A program made the translations under genes and the position numbers. Below, one piece after another: positions 1-6,542 of a stretch of DNA of 36,637 nt; position 1 is the first letter of the stretch, and every line of letters begins with the position of its first letter. The stretch is from Oscillospiraceae bacterium (GTDB lineage: Bacteria; Bacillota; Clostridia; Oscillospirales; Ruminococcaceae). Where the stretch lies: contig JAEEIA010000075.1 in NCBI GenBank assembly GCA_016281125.1, positions 1 to 36,637 of the forward strand, given 5' to 3'. A model generated the notes under the pieces. It saw only the letters and a list, made by a program, of their open reading frames with translations. It was not told where the DNA came from and ran no database searches.

Positions 1-1
1 A

Positions 2-190
2 ATGGTTGAATTCAGCAAAGGGCATAAGGATGCATTGTACGAGGCGCTGAAAAAGATCGCGCATGTTCCGCTCAGTGAGCTCGATCAGGGGAATTGCTGC
101 GAAATAGAGTTTTCGGATGATCAGAATGAAGCCGAGGTACTAGCCGTTGTCATGGCGATTGAGGCTGCGCTCAGCGTTGGAAGAGGATGA
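2..190 (+). CDS. Small hypothetical protein, possibly 5'-truncated by the window edge
   Basis: An open frame of 62 codons runs from an ATG at the first bases of the window to a TGA. The real start may lie upstream, because nothing before base 2 is visible. The product is acidic and probably soluble: a basic helix at residues 5-20, then an Asp/Glu-rich middle, then an Ala/Val-rich helix. There is no signal peptide or membrane segment. The reading frame shows ordinary coding composition. It is followed at short distance by a possible 20-codon ORF and then the nitrilase-family gene, all on the same strand, so it may be the tail of an operon. I do not recognise the family. Confidence 0.5.
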   Translation: MVEFSKGHKDALYEALKKIAHVPLSELDQGNCCEIEFSDDQNEAEVLAVVMAIEAALSVGRG

Positions 191-217
191 CAATAAACTT
201 GCAAGGGAGTGCGAAGC

Positions 218-280
218 ATGAGCAATAATGTAATTCTGGTCGGCAGCATGAGAATCGGCGGTAAAAGGAGAAACGCATGA
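218..280 (+). CDS. Possible 20-aa peptide translationally coupled to the amidase
   Basis: An ATG preceded by AAGGGAG opens a 20-codon frame whose TGA overlaps the ATG of the next gene (ATGA). The peptide ends in a basic tail (GGKRRNA). It could be a coupling or leader peptide, or the remnant of a larger gene. The only support is the ribosome binding site and the stop/start overlap. Confidence 0.3.
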   Translation: MSNNVILVGSMRIGGKRRNA

Positions 281-1053
281 TCAAAGCGGCATTATGTCAA
301 TTCCGCATTGAATGGGAACAAAAGGAACAGAATCTGCTGAAAGCGGAGCAGATGATCGCAGCAGCGGCAAAGGAGCATGCACAGATCATCTTCTTTCCGG
401 AAATGTCGTTCACCGGCTTTTCGATGCAGGTATCTGTCACCGGCGAATCAGACGGCAAAACGCTCCGCATCATCCGGCAGTATGCGCAGAAATACGGCAT
501 TGCAGTCGGGTTCGGCTGGGTGAAGAAAACTGCGGACAAGGGCGAAAATCACTATACCGTTGCCGATGAAACCGGTGCGGTACTTGCGGATTACGTCAAG
601 ATTCATCCGTTCTCATACGGCGGAGAAAACAACTATTTTGCAGCCGGAAGCCGAACCGCAGTATTCACGTATGCAGGCGTCACATTCGCCCTGTTTATCT
701 GCTATGACCTGCGGTTCCCGGAAATCTTCCGGGCGGTTTCCGCAGAGGCCGAGGTTCTGGTCGTTGCGGCAAACTGGCCGGAAGCGCGCATCGCACACTG
801 GAACAAGCTGCTGGAAGCACGCGCGCTGGAAAATCAAAGCTGGGTGCTCGGGATCAACTGCGTCGGCGACCAGGAAAAGCTGCACTATAACGGCAGCAGC
901 AGAGCCGTCAATCCGGAGGGCGAAACCGTTGACTGCCTGCTCGGGCAGGAGGGGCTTCTCTTCTGCGAAATCCGGGACGAAGCCGGCCGGTTCCGGCAGC
1001 GCTTTCCGGCATTGCAGGATCGCAGAACTGCGCTGTATAAAGAATTGCTGTAA
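277..1053 (+). CDS. Carbon-nitrogen hydrolase (nitrilase superfamily), omega-amidase-like
   Basis: A 258-aa cytosolic enzyme of the nitrilase superfamily, which hydrolyses C-N bonds of small amides or nitriles through a Glu-Lys-Cys triad. All three residues are visible: Glu42 in FFPEMSFTGF, Lys108 in DYVKIHP and Cys142 in ICYDLRFPE. The length is normal for the single-domain family. The ICYDLRFPE signature and size best match the YafV/Nit2 omega-amidase branch, which removes toxic alpha-keto acid amides such as alpha-ketoglutaramate. Substrate assignment is an inference. The start is chosen for GGTAAAAGGAG eight bases upstream. The gene is last in its + strand group and is followed by a strong hairpin. 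Confidence 0.9.
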   Translation: MIKAALCQFRIEWEQKEQNLLKAEQMIAAAAKEHAQIIFFPEMSFTGFSMQVSVTGESDGKTLRIIRQYAQKYGIAVGFGWVKKTADKGENHYTVADETGAVLADYVKIHPFSYGGENNYFAAGSRTAVFTYAGVTFALFICYDLRFPEIFRAVSAEAEVLVVAANWPEARIAHWNKLLEARALENQSWVLGINCVGDQEKLHYNGSSRAVNPEGETVDCLLGQEGLLFCEIRDEAGRFRQRFPALQDRRTALYKELL

Positions 1054-1069
1054 TGCCCGCAAAAGCATC

Positions 1070-1122
1070 ACGGCATCCGCAGCGTCATGATCTGCGGATG
1101 CCGTAATGATCGGAGTGTTTTT
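1070..1122 (+). terminator. Rho-independent terminator after the amidase gene
   Basis: A 13-bp perfect stem (1070-1082 with 1092-1104, ACGGCATCCGCAG arm) with a 9-base loop lies 16 bases after the amidase stop. A T5 run follows at 1118-1122. The T run is 13 bases from the stem, so termination efficiency is uncertain. Confidence 0.65.
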
Positions 1123-1462
1123 CAGGTTTGTGATTCAAAACAATTCGGATTCGGGTGTGTGACTTTGTGGGGAAGCCTTCACCCTTGCTGCGGTAAACAG
1201 CCTGTGGGGACTGTTACCTGTACCGGGCGCGGCATTGTGGGGATGCCGCCCCGGAGCTGACGGCTTCCGGGCGCTTTCGTCCCGGCTGCGGTGACCTGTA
1301 CCGGCGCGAAAATTTCTGCTGCCTGCATCATTGTATACGGCAAGTATTCCGGGTTGCGCTGCCCGGCTGTGTGTGCAGGTTCGGGAACAGCGCGCTGCTT
1401 CGTTTGCTTTTCCGTTGTCAGGCACAATCTGTGCAGCAGGAGAGAGGGGCCGCGTCTGCGTA
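1123..1462. other. Gene-free stretch with degenerate short repeats
   Basis: No open frame here has a ribosome binding site or convincing coding character. The sequence is GC-rich and carries three copies of TGTGGGGA at about 37 and 32-base spacing (near 1165, 1202, 1234) and two copies of a CCTGTACCGG core (near 1217 and 1293). It may be decayed sequence. I assign no function. Confidence 0.4.
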
Positions 1463-1789
1463 TCAGGTCTGATTGTTTTTGTTCTCCGGAGTTGATCGGC
1501 GGGCAGCCTTTTTCCTCAGATGCTCCCGCAGAAAAAACGTAACCGCTGCGCCCAGCATAAAAGACAGAACGGCAACCGCCACATATCCGCCGACGCTGTC
1601 GTCAAGAAGCGACGTTCCGGCCATTGTGGTTCTTGAAATCCGGTGCGGCGTACCGATCATCGCCCCGAGGAACACGAGCAGACAGACATTGACCGCAGTC
1701 AGAAGCAGGATCTGCTTTTTTTCGCGTTTCCTGCGCAGTATTTCTGCCCGGCGATGAACCTCACTGACAAAGAATGCTGCCGAACGCAT
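1463..1789 (-). CDS. Small two-TM membrane protein, paralogue of the ECF-operon small protein
   Basis: A 108-aa protein with a short basic cytosolic N-terminus, TM1 at about residues 27-45, a 22-residue outside loop, TM2 at about 68-87 and a charged C-terminal tail. It is clearly paralogous to the protein at 3200-3538. Both share a VHxRA(x)E helix near residues 11-18 and a TM2 of the form GYxxVxVLxFMLGAxVT. The start is set by AAAGGAGGG five bases upstream; an earlier in-frame ATG lacks one. It lies downstream of the PrsW gene, behind a terminator, and no clear promoter was found in the gap, so expression may depend on read-through. There is no HxxxCxxC zinc anti-sigma motif. A role as a second membrane regulator of the sigma factor is an inference. 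Confidence 0.75.
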   Translation of the reverse strand: MRSAAFFVSEVHRRAEILRRKREKKQILLLTAVNVCLLVFLGAMIGTPHRISRTTMAGTSLLDDSVGGYVAVAVLSFMLGAAVTFFLREHLRKKAARRSTPENKNNQT

Positions 1790-1892
1790 CAAAACCCTCC
1801 TTTCCGCTGAATTCTCCCTGAACAAAACCGAAGTGCATTTCTCACTCCATATATACAGATACCTGAAAAACCGATTCTCCTAAATTTTTTTG

Positions 1893-1924
1893 AAAAAAAT
1901 ATCCGGAGCCCCGCAGGGTTCCGG
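1893..1924 (-). terminator. Rho-independent terminator after the ECF/PrsW operon
   Basis: On the minus strand, eight bases after the PrsW stop, a hairpin with arms CCGGAACCC and GGGGCTCCGG (one bulge) is followed by ATATTTTTTT. Confidence 0.85.
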
Positions 1925-1930
1925 TTTTTG

Positions 1931-2572
1931 TTATGATATTTTCAGAAACTTATAGATATTCCGGCGGAATACCAGCATAAATCCCGCGGTCACAATCGGA
2001 ATCAGATACCCGATTCCCGCCGCAGCTCCGCCCTGTGTCACAAGCAGATTGTAAATCGCATGGTAGGTCATTGCGACGCACAGCAGCCCGATGGTTCCAG
2101 CAATCCGCAGATAGAGCCGATCCCACAGCGTCAGCAGCCCGACCGCGACAATCATGCCGCAGACCAGATGCATCGTGCCGGTTCCCAGTCCCCGGATGAT
2201 CAGATGCAGCGTATTGGCCGCGCCGTTTGTCAGCAGATAACAGACGTTTTCAAAGGTCGCAAAGCCGATTGCGGATACAACCGCCTCATCGGCAGCCTGT
2301 TCCTTTTTCGGCTCAAACACCATGAGATAGAACAAAATCGGAAACAGCTTCATGCTCTCCTCGATGATCGGCGTAATCTCCACCGAGGCCATCACCAGCG
2401 TCGTATGATGAATGGCAGCCGCAAACGTACTGATATAGGATGAGAGCAGGCAGGCGGTCATCCCGACCAGCAGAAAGATCATGGAAGCCTGCTTTTTCCC
2501 GCGCAGATACAACACAGAAACCAGCAGCGGCGCCGCCAGACAGATGTAAATATTCTCAATGTAATATGTCAT
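1931..2572 (-). CDS. prsW: PrsW-family intramembrane protease
   Basis: A 213-aa polytopic membrane protein of the PrsW/CPBP-like glutamic intramembrane protease group. The family hallmarks are present in order: EESMK at 71-75 (EExxK), FEN at 107-109, a lone His135 in a membrane segment and YHAIYN with His171. In Bacillus subtilis, PrsW makes the first cut in the anti-sigma factor RsiW and so releases SigW. Here the gene is the last of a four-gene operon headed by an ECF sigma factor; its ATG overlaps the preceding stop (ATGA). This strongly suggests it processes a membrane regulator made by the same operon, probably the two-TM protein. The family call is firm; the substrate is an inference. 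Confidence 0.88.
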   Translation of the reverse strand: MTYYIENIYICLAAPLLVSVLYLRGKKQASMIFLLVGMTACLLSSYISTFAAAIHHTTLVMASVEITPIIEESMKLFPILFYLMVFEPKKEQAADEAVVSAIGFATFENVCYLLTNGAANTLHLIIRGLGTGTMHLVCGMIVAVGLLTLWDRLYLRIAGTIGLLCVAMTYHAIYNLLVTQGGAAAGIGYLIPIVTAGFMLVFRRNIYKFLKIS

Positions 2573-3216
2573 GTCTGCGCCACCGCCTTTGCAGACTGCT
2601 CCACCCGTTCGACTGCCGGCAGGATCAGAAAGAAGCAGACCGTCTGGAGAATATCAAACCAGAAGTACGGATTTTCCAGTGTTTCCGACCAGTAAAAGCA
2701 GGTCGCCGTCCACATCAGGTATTCCGATGCGCAGAACAGCAGCATCAGGCGATAAAAACCGCTCCATGCTCCGTGCTGCGGCTTTTTCCGGTGATAGATC
2801 AGCCCGCGGGCAGCATGGTACATCAGCAGGCTCATGATCGCCGCTGAACAGATATTGCTCAGCCAGGAACTGAACTGCATATACAGCACGGCCATGCCCG
2901 CTGCAAACACGGGACAGAGCAGCAGCGACCGCTTCCGGACACTGCGCTCCCCGGGATCGGCAATGGTTTGCAGAATCATAAACAAAAACACATACGCGGT
3001 ATACCAGCTCATCTCGGAGATATAACGGAACTGCGGCGTCAAGCCGTAAAACAGCAGATACAGCAGCCAGTACAGCAGTCCGAGCAGAAAGGTACCGTAA
3101 AACAGCGTCATCAGCACCCAGAGCCGTGAGCGCCTGCGGATGGCGCGATACAGCGAAACACCGCCGCAAATGCTGACGACCGCAAGCTGCGCGGCATTTT
3201 CAACGGTTTCGATCAT
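2569..3216 (-). CDS. Polytopic membrane protein in the ECF sigma/PrsW operon
   Basis: A 215-aa integral membrane protein with about six or seven hydrophobic segments, short basic loops (AIRRRSR near residue 25, YHRKKPQ near 141) and a charged C-terminus. I recognise no enzymatic motif. The start is supported by AAGAGGAC four bases upstream. It overlaps the upstream two-TM gene by 17 bases and the downstream PrsW gene by 4, so the three products are translationally coupled and probably work together. Possible roles are signal sensor, scaffold for the protease or a stress-protective membrane protein. The sequence does not decide between these. Confidence 0.8.
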   Translation of the reverse strand: MIETVENAAQLAVVSICGGVSLYRAIRRRSRLWVLMTLFYGTFLLGLLYWLLYLLFYGLTPQFRYISEMSWYTAYVFLFMILQTIADPGERSVRKRSLLLCPVFAAGMAVLYMQFSSWLSNICSAAIMSLLMYHAARGLIYHRKKPQHGAWSGFYRLMLLFCASEYLMWTATCFYWSETLENPYFWFDILQTVCFFLILPAVERVEQSAKAVAQT

Positions 3217-3538
3217 GCTTGTCCTCTTGTTTCACGAAATACTGCCGGAGCTTCAGGCACAGGAGCGTGACGCCTGCGCCGAGCATGAACGCGAGCACCC
3301 CGACAACGATATACCCCAGACTGCGGCTTCCGGAGAAAACACTCGCCTGCATGGTCACCGGATTCAATTCGGTTTCCGGCAGAACCTTCGGCATCATCAG
3401 TGCCATCATGATGACAGCCGCCAGACCGGCCGCCGCAGACACTGACTGAATCACACGGATTCTGCGCCGGACGCTTTGCTTTTCGATTTCGGCAGCGCGC
3501 TGATGCACGCGCTCCAGGAACTGCGACTCATCCTGCAT
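3200..3538 (-). CDS. Small two-TM membrane protein coupled to the ECF sigma factor (candidate anti-sigma)
   Basis: A 112-aa protein with a cytosolic N-terminal helix (ESQFLERVHQRAAEIEK), TM1 at about 29-49, a 25-residue outside loop, TM2 at about 75-96 and a charged C-terminal tail. The start is chosen for AGGAGGGG, which sits inside the end of the sigma gene, so the two genes overlap by 11 bases. A small membrane protein directly after an ECF sigma factor is usually its anti-sigma factor, but no HxxxCxxC zinc-binding domain is present and the cytosolic part is only about 28 residues. If it is an anti-sigma factor it is an unusual one. A close paralogue lies at 1463-1789. The PrsW gene in the same operon suggests proteolytic control. 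Confidence 0.8.
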   Translation of the reverse strand: MQDESQFLERVHQRAAEIEKQSVRRRIRVIQSVSAAAGLAAVIMMALMMPKVLPETELNPVTMQASVFSGSRSLGYIVVGVLAFMLGAGVTLLCLKLRQYFVKQEDKHDRNR

Positions 3539-4070
3539 CGGTAATCCCCTCCTTTTCCAGCTCTGCACGCAGCAGACGTTTTCCTTTCATCAGCAGATTG
3601 TCGATTTTCTTGCTGGTCACATGCATGATCTTTGCGGCCTGCGCATAGCTCATGTCCTCAAAATAAATCAGCCAGAGCGCTTCCTTCACACCGGATTCCA
3701 TTTTTCCAAGACAGCTGTGCAGGATCCGGCTGCGCTCCGCCTCCATAACAACGGTTTCCGCCGTCCCGGAATCCGGGATGTCGAGATCCTCTATGCGGAT
3801 GTCCTCCAGGCGGTATTTCCGCAGATACCGGAAGGTCAGATGCCGCGCTGTCTGATAGAGATAGGCGCGGAAATTGCCCTCCGCGATCCGCGGCTTCTTC
3901 GCCATGATTCGCGCAAATGCCTCCATGGCCATGTCCTCAGCGTCCTCAGCATTGTGAAGCATCGAGCTCAGATATGCAATCAGACGCTCCCTGTGCCGCA
4001 GCACCAGCGTGTCGAGCCCCGCGGTATCCCCGTCCAGAAACGCCTGATACAGTTCGTCATCACTGTGCAT
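3528..4070 (-). CDS. ECF-type RNA polymerase sigma factor
   Basis: A 180-aa sigma-70 family protein with only regions 2 and 4, as in the ECF group. Region 2 spans about residues 8-80 (DAEDMAMEAFARIM, then FRAYLYQTARHLTFRYLRK) and region 4 about 115-170 (helix-turn-helix SYAQAAKIMHVTSKKIDNLL). It should direct RNA polymerase to a small envelope-stress or signal-dependent regulon. The start at 4070 follows GGGGTGAT with good spacing; the longer in-frame start has no such site. It is the first gene of an operon with a two-TM protein, a polytopic protein and PrsW. The promoter in front is sigma-A-like, so autoregulation through an ECF-type promoter is not evident. Confidence 0.93.
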   Translation of the reverse strand: MHSDDELYQAFLDGDTAGLDTLVLRHRERLIAYLSSMLHNAEDAEDMAMEAFARIMAKKPRIAEGNFRAYLYQTARHLTFRYLRKYRLEDIRIEDLDIPDSGTAETVVMEAERSRILHSCLGKMESGVKEALWLIYFEDMSYAQAAKIMHVTSKKIDNLLMKGKRLLRAELEKEGITDAG

Positions 4071-4092
4071 AACGATCACCCCAAGCCCGCAA

Positions 4093-4109
4093 GATAACAC
4101 AAAGTTATC
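4093..4109. promoter_or_regulatory. Inverted repeat in the ECF operon leader
   Basis: GATAAC and GTTATC form a perfect 6-bp inverted repeat around a 5-base centre, between the promoter and the sigma gene. It could be a protein operator or a short mRNA hairpin. Confidence 0.4.
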
Positions 4110-4137
4110 CTACATTATTTTTCTTTCTCTTACTCAT

Positions 4138-4166
4138 ATTATACAATACAGAAGAAAAAAAGTCAA
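4138..4166 (-). promoter_or_regulatory. Sigma-A promoter of the ECF/PrsW operon
   Basis: On the minus strand TTGACT is followed after 17 bases by a consensus TATAAT, about 68 bases before the sigma gene. Confidence 0.85.
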
Positions 4167-4197
4167 TCATTTAAGAAGAATCCTGCGGAATATCATC

Positions 4198-4228
4198 AAA
4201 AACCGGCACCGCGAAAGAACGGTGCCGG
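4198..4228 (-). terminator. Rho-independent terminator after the 4253-4780 gene
   Basis: A perfect 9-bp stem (CCGGCACCG with CGGTGCCGG, 8-base loop) is followed on the minus strand by TTTTTGATG. It lies 25 bases after the stop and separates this gene from the ECF operon promoter. Confidence 0.88.
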
Positions 4229-4252
4229 AAATCATTGATCGTTCATGTTCAC

Positions 4253-4780
4253 TCAGTCCGGTTCCAGTGAATACTGATACCGCTGATAGGTTTCAGCCAG
4301 TTCCCCGAGCCGGAAGCGCAGATCGCTCACGATCTCATACAGATCGGTGAGGCTCTCCCCGTTTTTCCGGATCCACCCGACCAGCGACTGCCCGCAGGAT
4401 TCCGGTTTCAGGCAGTCCAGCGATGCAGACGCTCTGCTGCAAAGCCCGGCGACATCGTGAATCATGCGGCCGGAAAACAGCTTCTTCTGCCGTAGCTCAA
4501 ATTTCAGCCAGCGAACAGCGGTATCCCACTCGTTCTTGCAGCCGTACCGCTCCGGCATATATTTGGTTTTCTCGCTCAGTGCCGCGTCAATCAGGCTTGC
4601 ATACAGCCAGACCCTGTCAACCAGATCCGTACTGTTCCGGTGCGAATCCGTCAGATACGACTGATTATAGGAGGTCACAAACAGGTTTTCCATTTTCTGA
4701 ACGAGGCTCTTTTGCCGGACATCTCCCGGCAGTTCATTCCGGATCAGTTCCATGATCCCGGGGATCTGATACAGCGTCAT
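4253..4780 (-). CDS. Hypothetical soluble protein
   Basis: A 175-aa, predominantly helical protein with no signal peptide or membrane segment. The start at 4780 is chosen for AAAGGAG six bases upstream; an earlier in-frame start lacks a site. There is a Trp/Tyr-rich middle (VDRVWLYASLIDAAL, then NEWDTAVRWLKFEL) and a C-terminal helix rich in Arg, Glu and Tyr. It has its own sigma-A promoter and a terminator, so it is monocistronic. I do not recognise the family, and the neighbours (a barnase-type cassette upstream, a sigma operon downstream) do not indicate a job. Confidence 0.7.
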   Translation of the reverse strand: MTLYQIPGIMELIRNELPGDVRQKSLVQKMENLFVTSYNQSYLTDSHRNSTDLVDRVWLYASLIDAALSEKTKYMPERYGCKNEWDTAVRWLKFELRQKKLFSGRMIHDVAGLCSRASASLDCLKPESCGQSLVGWIRKNGESLTDLYEIVSDLRFRLGELAETYQRYQYSLEPD

Positions 4781-4823
4781 AACAGCTCCTTTCTGCATGA
4801 CTGGCAAACGGTTTGTATATATT

Positions 4824-4852
4824 ATTATACCACAAATTTATCAGAATTTCAA
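4824..4852 (-). promoter_or_regulatory. Sigma-A promoter for the 4253-4780 gene
   Basis: On the minus strand TTGAAA, a 17-base spacer and TATAAT, with an extended TGG just before the -10, sit about 44 bases before the start codon. Confidence 0.85.
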
Positions 4853-4913
4853 TATATTTTATAAAAGTTCACATTTATTTTGCAGATTTCTCTGCGCGCT
4901 GGTATCAGAACGC

Positions 4914-4957
4914 AAAAAGCACCGGCATCACGGAACAAAAGCCCGTGATGCCGGTGC
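4914..4957 (-). terminator. Rho-independent terminator after the barnase/barstar operon
   Basis: A perfect 15-bp stem (GCACCGGCATCACGG arm at 4919-4933, partner 4943-4957, 9-base loop) is followed on the minus strand by TTTTT. It lies 17 bases after the third gene of the cassette. Confidence 0.93.
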
Positions 4958-4973
4958 AGCACTGAAATCTGAT

Positions 4974-5313
4974 TTATGATCTGCCGTTCTGATCCTGCTT
5001 TCGCATGAGATAGGTCTGAAGCCCGCTTTCGGCAGCAGCAGCCGTGTCCGACCACCATGTTTCCCTGTCCGTGCAATAATACATAGAGGCCGCAAAATAC
5101 AGCCGTTCGCCGTCATTCTGTTCCAGCCGCCGCGTCCTGAACGCTGACATGCTTTTCCAGCCTGATATCCGGATCCCGGCTTGACCAGTGCCTGCCGCCC
5201 GCGCTGATGCCCAGTCCCAGCAGGGACGGACGCGCGTGCTCCGCATGTGCCGGGAATACATATTCCTTTGTGCCGTCAAAATATATAATCTGACCGGTCT
5301 CAACGCGAAACAT
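4974..5313 (-). pseudogene. Frameshifted third gene of the barnase/barstar operon
   Basis: A frame starts at 5313 with AGGGGA six bases upstream and runs 66 codons to a TGA at 5113. The overlapping frame +1 then continues with coding-like sequence (LEQNDGERLYFAASMYYC, then SGLQTYLMRKQDQ) to a stop at 4974, just before the terminator. The most economical reading is one gene of about 112 codons broken by a one-base insertion, probably in the GCGGCGGC run near 5124-5131. The N-terminal part (MFRVETGQIIYFDGTKEYVF) looks like a small beta-rich fold. It begins 14 bases after the barstar stop, so it belongs to the operon. I do not recognise the family. A sequencing error is possible. Confidence 0.6.
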
Positions 5314-5327
5314 GCCGTGTCCCCTGC

Positions 5328-5597
5328 TCAGCGCATGTTGACGCGCAGCCGTTCGGGATTTTCGCGCTCCGCGTGGGCAATCGCAGAAATCGCAGCTCTG
5401 CCGTAAGGCCCCAGATTGTCGATCAGGCTCTGCGTGTGCAGCAGATTGATTGTGGTTTTCTGCGGCAGAGAGGTCAGGCAGTCATGCAGTGCATCCAGAT
5501 TTTTGCCGTAGAATCCCGGCAGATGCAGCTGCGTGGAAAAGACGCGGTGCAGATCTGCATTTTCAAGAATGGTTGAGCAGTCGATTGTCACAGTCAT
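5328..5597 (-). CDS. Barstar-family ribonuclease inhibitor
   Basis: An 89-aa protein of the barstar family, the intracellular inhibitor that plugs the active site of barnase. The diagnostic stretch LPGFYGKNLDALHDCLTSLP (residues about 27-46) matches the barstar helix that docks into barnase, and the length is the same as Bacillus amyloliquefaciens barstar. The start at 5597 follows GGGAGG. The site overlaps the end of the barnase gene, and the ATG lies 4 bases after its stop. It should protect the cell from any cytosolic barnase made before export. Co-transcription with the RNase gene is expected from the promoter at 6352-6380. A third, frameshifted gene follows. Confidence 0.92.
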   Translation of the reverse strand: MTVTIDCSTILENADLHRVFSTQLHLPGFYGKNLDALHDCLTSLPQKTTINLLHTQSLIDNLGPYGRAAISAIAHAERENPERLRVNMR

Positions 5598-5601
5598 GGC
5601 A

Positions 5602-6327
5602 TTATTCCTCCCCGTACAGCAATTCAAAGGTTTCGTAATGGTCGCCGGTATAGTAAATCAGACCGTCATTGGAAAAAACGATCCGCTTTGCGCCGCGTGA
5701 TTTTTTGCCGAGCGTGTCAATGTCGCATTCGGTATACGTCCTGCCTTTTTTCTCCGGCAGCTTGCCTTCGTAGTTGCCGAAGCTCGATCCGCCGATGCAG
5801 CAGCCGGGTGCATAGGGCTCCAGCGAGCCGCCCTCCCAGCCGAGCTTCTGCGCTTCCTTTTTCGTGATGAAATTGGACGGCAGTTCTCCGTAGGTATAGA
5901 TATACAGCGCAACGTCGTCTTTTGTGGTATAGACACCGTCCCTGTCAATCGTGACGTCAATGGTCAGCGGTTCGGTTTCCGCGAGTGTTTCCGTCGCAGT
6001 GATGTAGTCATCCGCCGTGACAGTTGTCGTTGTGGTTTTATTTTTGTTCTTCTTTTTCTTTGTCGTCGCGGCAGGCTTTTCGGTCTGCTCAGCCGCGGCT
6101 TCTTTCTCAGTACCGGCCGCTTCGGCGGCTGTCGTCAGAACCGGGAGCGTTTCCGGCGCCTGCGTTGCGGGCTTGACATCCTCCGCGATTTGCATGCTGA
6201 ATTCCTGCTCCGGCTCCTGCAAGATGTTCTGCTCCGGCCTTGATTTGCTGCGCGTTCCGGCAAATACCGCCAGCAGAATAAAGAGTACAGCCGCAGCAAC
6301 GATCACGGCTGTCATTTTTTTGTCCAT
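5602..6327 (-). CDS. Membrane-tethered or exported barnase-family ribonuclease
   Basis: A 241-aa protein. Residues 1-24 form a short basic start and a hydrophobic segment, either a signal peptide or an N-terminal anchor. Residues 30-135 are a low-complexity Glu/Ala/Thr/Lys linker, including a Lys/Asn run and a Thr run. Residues about 136-238 are a complete barnase domain. Counterparts of barnase Lys27 (K156), Glu73 (E200), Arg83 (R211), Arg87 (R215) and His102 (H230) are present; Arg59 is replaced by Tyr186, with the neighbouring Glu60 kept (E187). The start follows AGGAGGG. The domain should cleave RNA endonucleolytically outside the cytoplasm. Barstar is encoded directly downstream. Secreted RNase, contact toxin or nutritional RNase are all possible. 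Confidence 0.92.
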   Translation of the reverse strand: MDKKMTAVIVAAAVLFILLAVFAGTRSKSRPEQNILQEPEQEFSMQIAEDVKPATQAPETLPVLTTAAEAAGTEKEAAAEQTEKPAATTKKKKNKNKTTTTTVTADDYITATETLAETEPLTIDVTIDRDGVYTTKDDVALYIYTYGELPSNFITKKEAQKLGWEGGSLEPYAPGCCIGGSSFGNYEGKLPEKKGRTYTECDIDTLGKKSRGAKRIVFSNDGLIYYTGDHYETFELLYGEE

Positions 6328-6351
6328 GCAGCATCCCTCCTCTGCAAGATC

Positions 6352-6380
6352 ATTATAACACATTCTGTTGAAAAAGTAAA
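6352..6380 (-). promoter_or_regulatory. Sigma-A promoter of the barnase/barstar operon
   Basis: On the minus strand TTTACT, a 17-base spacer and a consensus TATAAT lie about 25 bases before the barnase start codon. Confidence 0.8.
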
Positions 6381-6496
6381 GACATTTGCAAAAGCATCTG
6401 TGTAAGATTTTGTGCTTTTTTCGGGGAATCGGCGGGAAAATGCCCCGCAGACGGTCAATACGGGATCTGCCGCTTTCACTGTGCAGATACAGAACC

Positions 6497-6524
6497 GGGG
6501 CGCTGAAAGACAATTCAGCGCCCC
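6497..6524. terminator. Strong hairpin between the barnase operon promoter and repeat A
   Basis: GGGGCGCTGAA and its perfect complement form an 11-bp stem with a 6-base loop. No T run follows on either strand, so it is only a possible terminator for minus-strand transcription coming from the ArsC-like gene. Confidence 0.4.
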
Positions 6525-6542
6525 GTCGGCTTGTGGAAAAAA

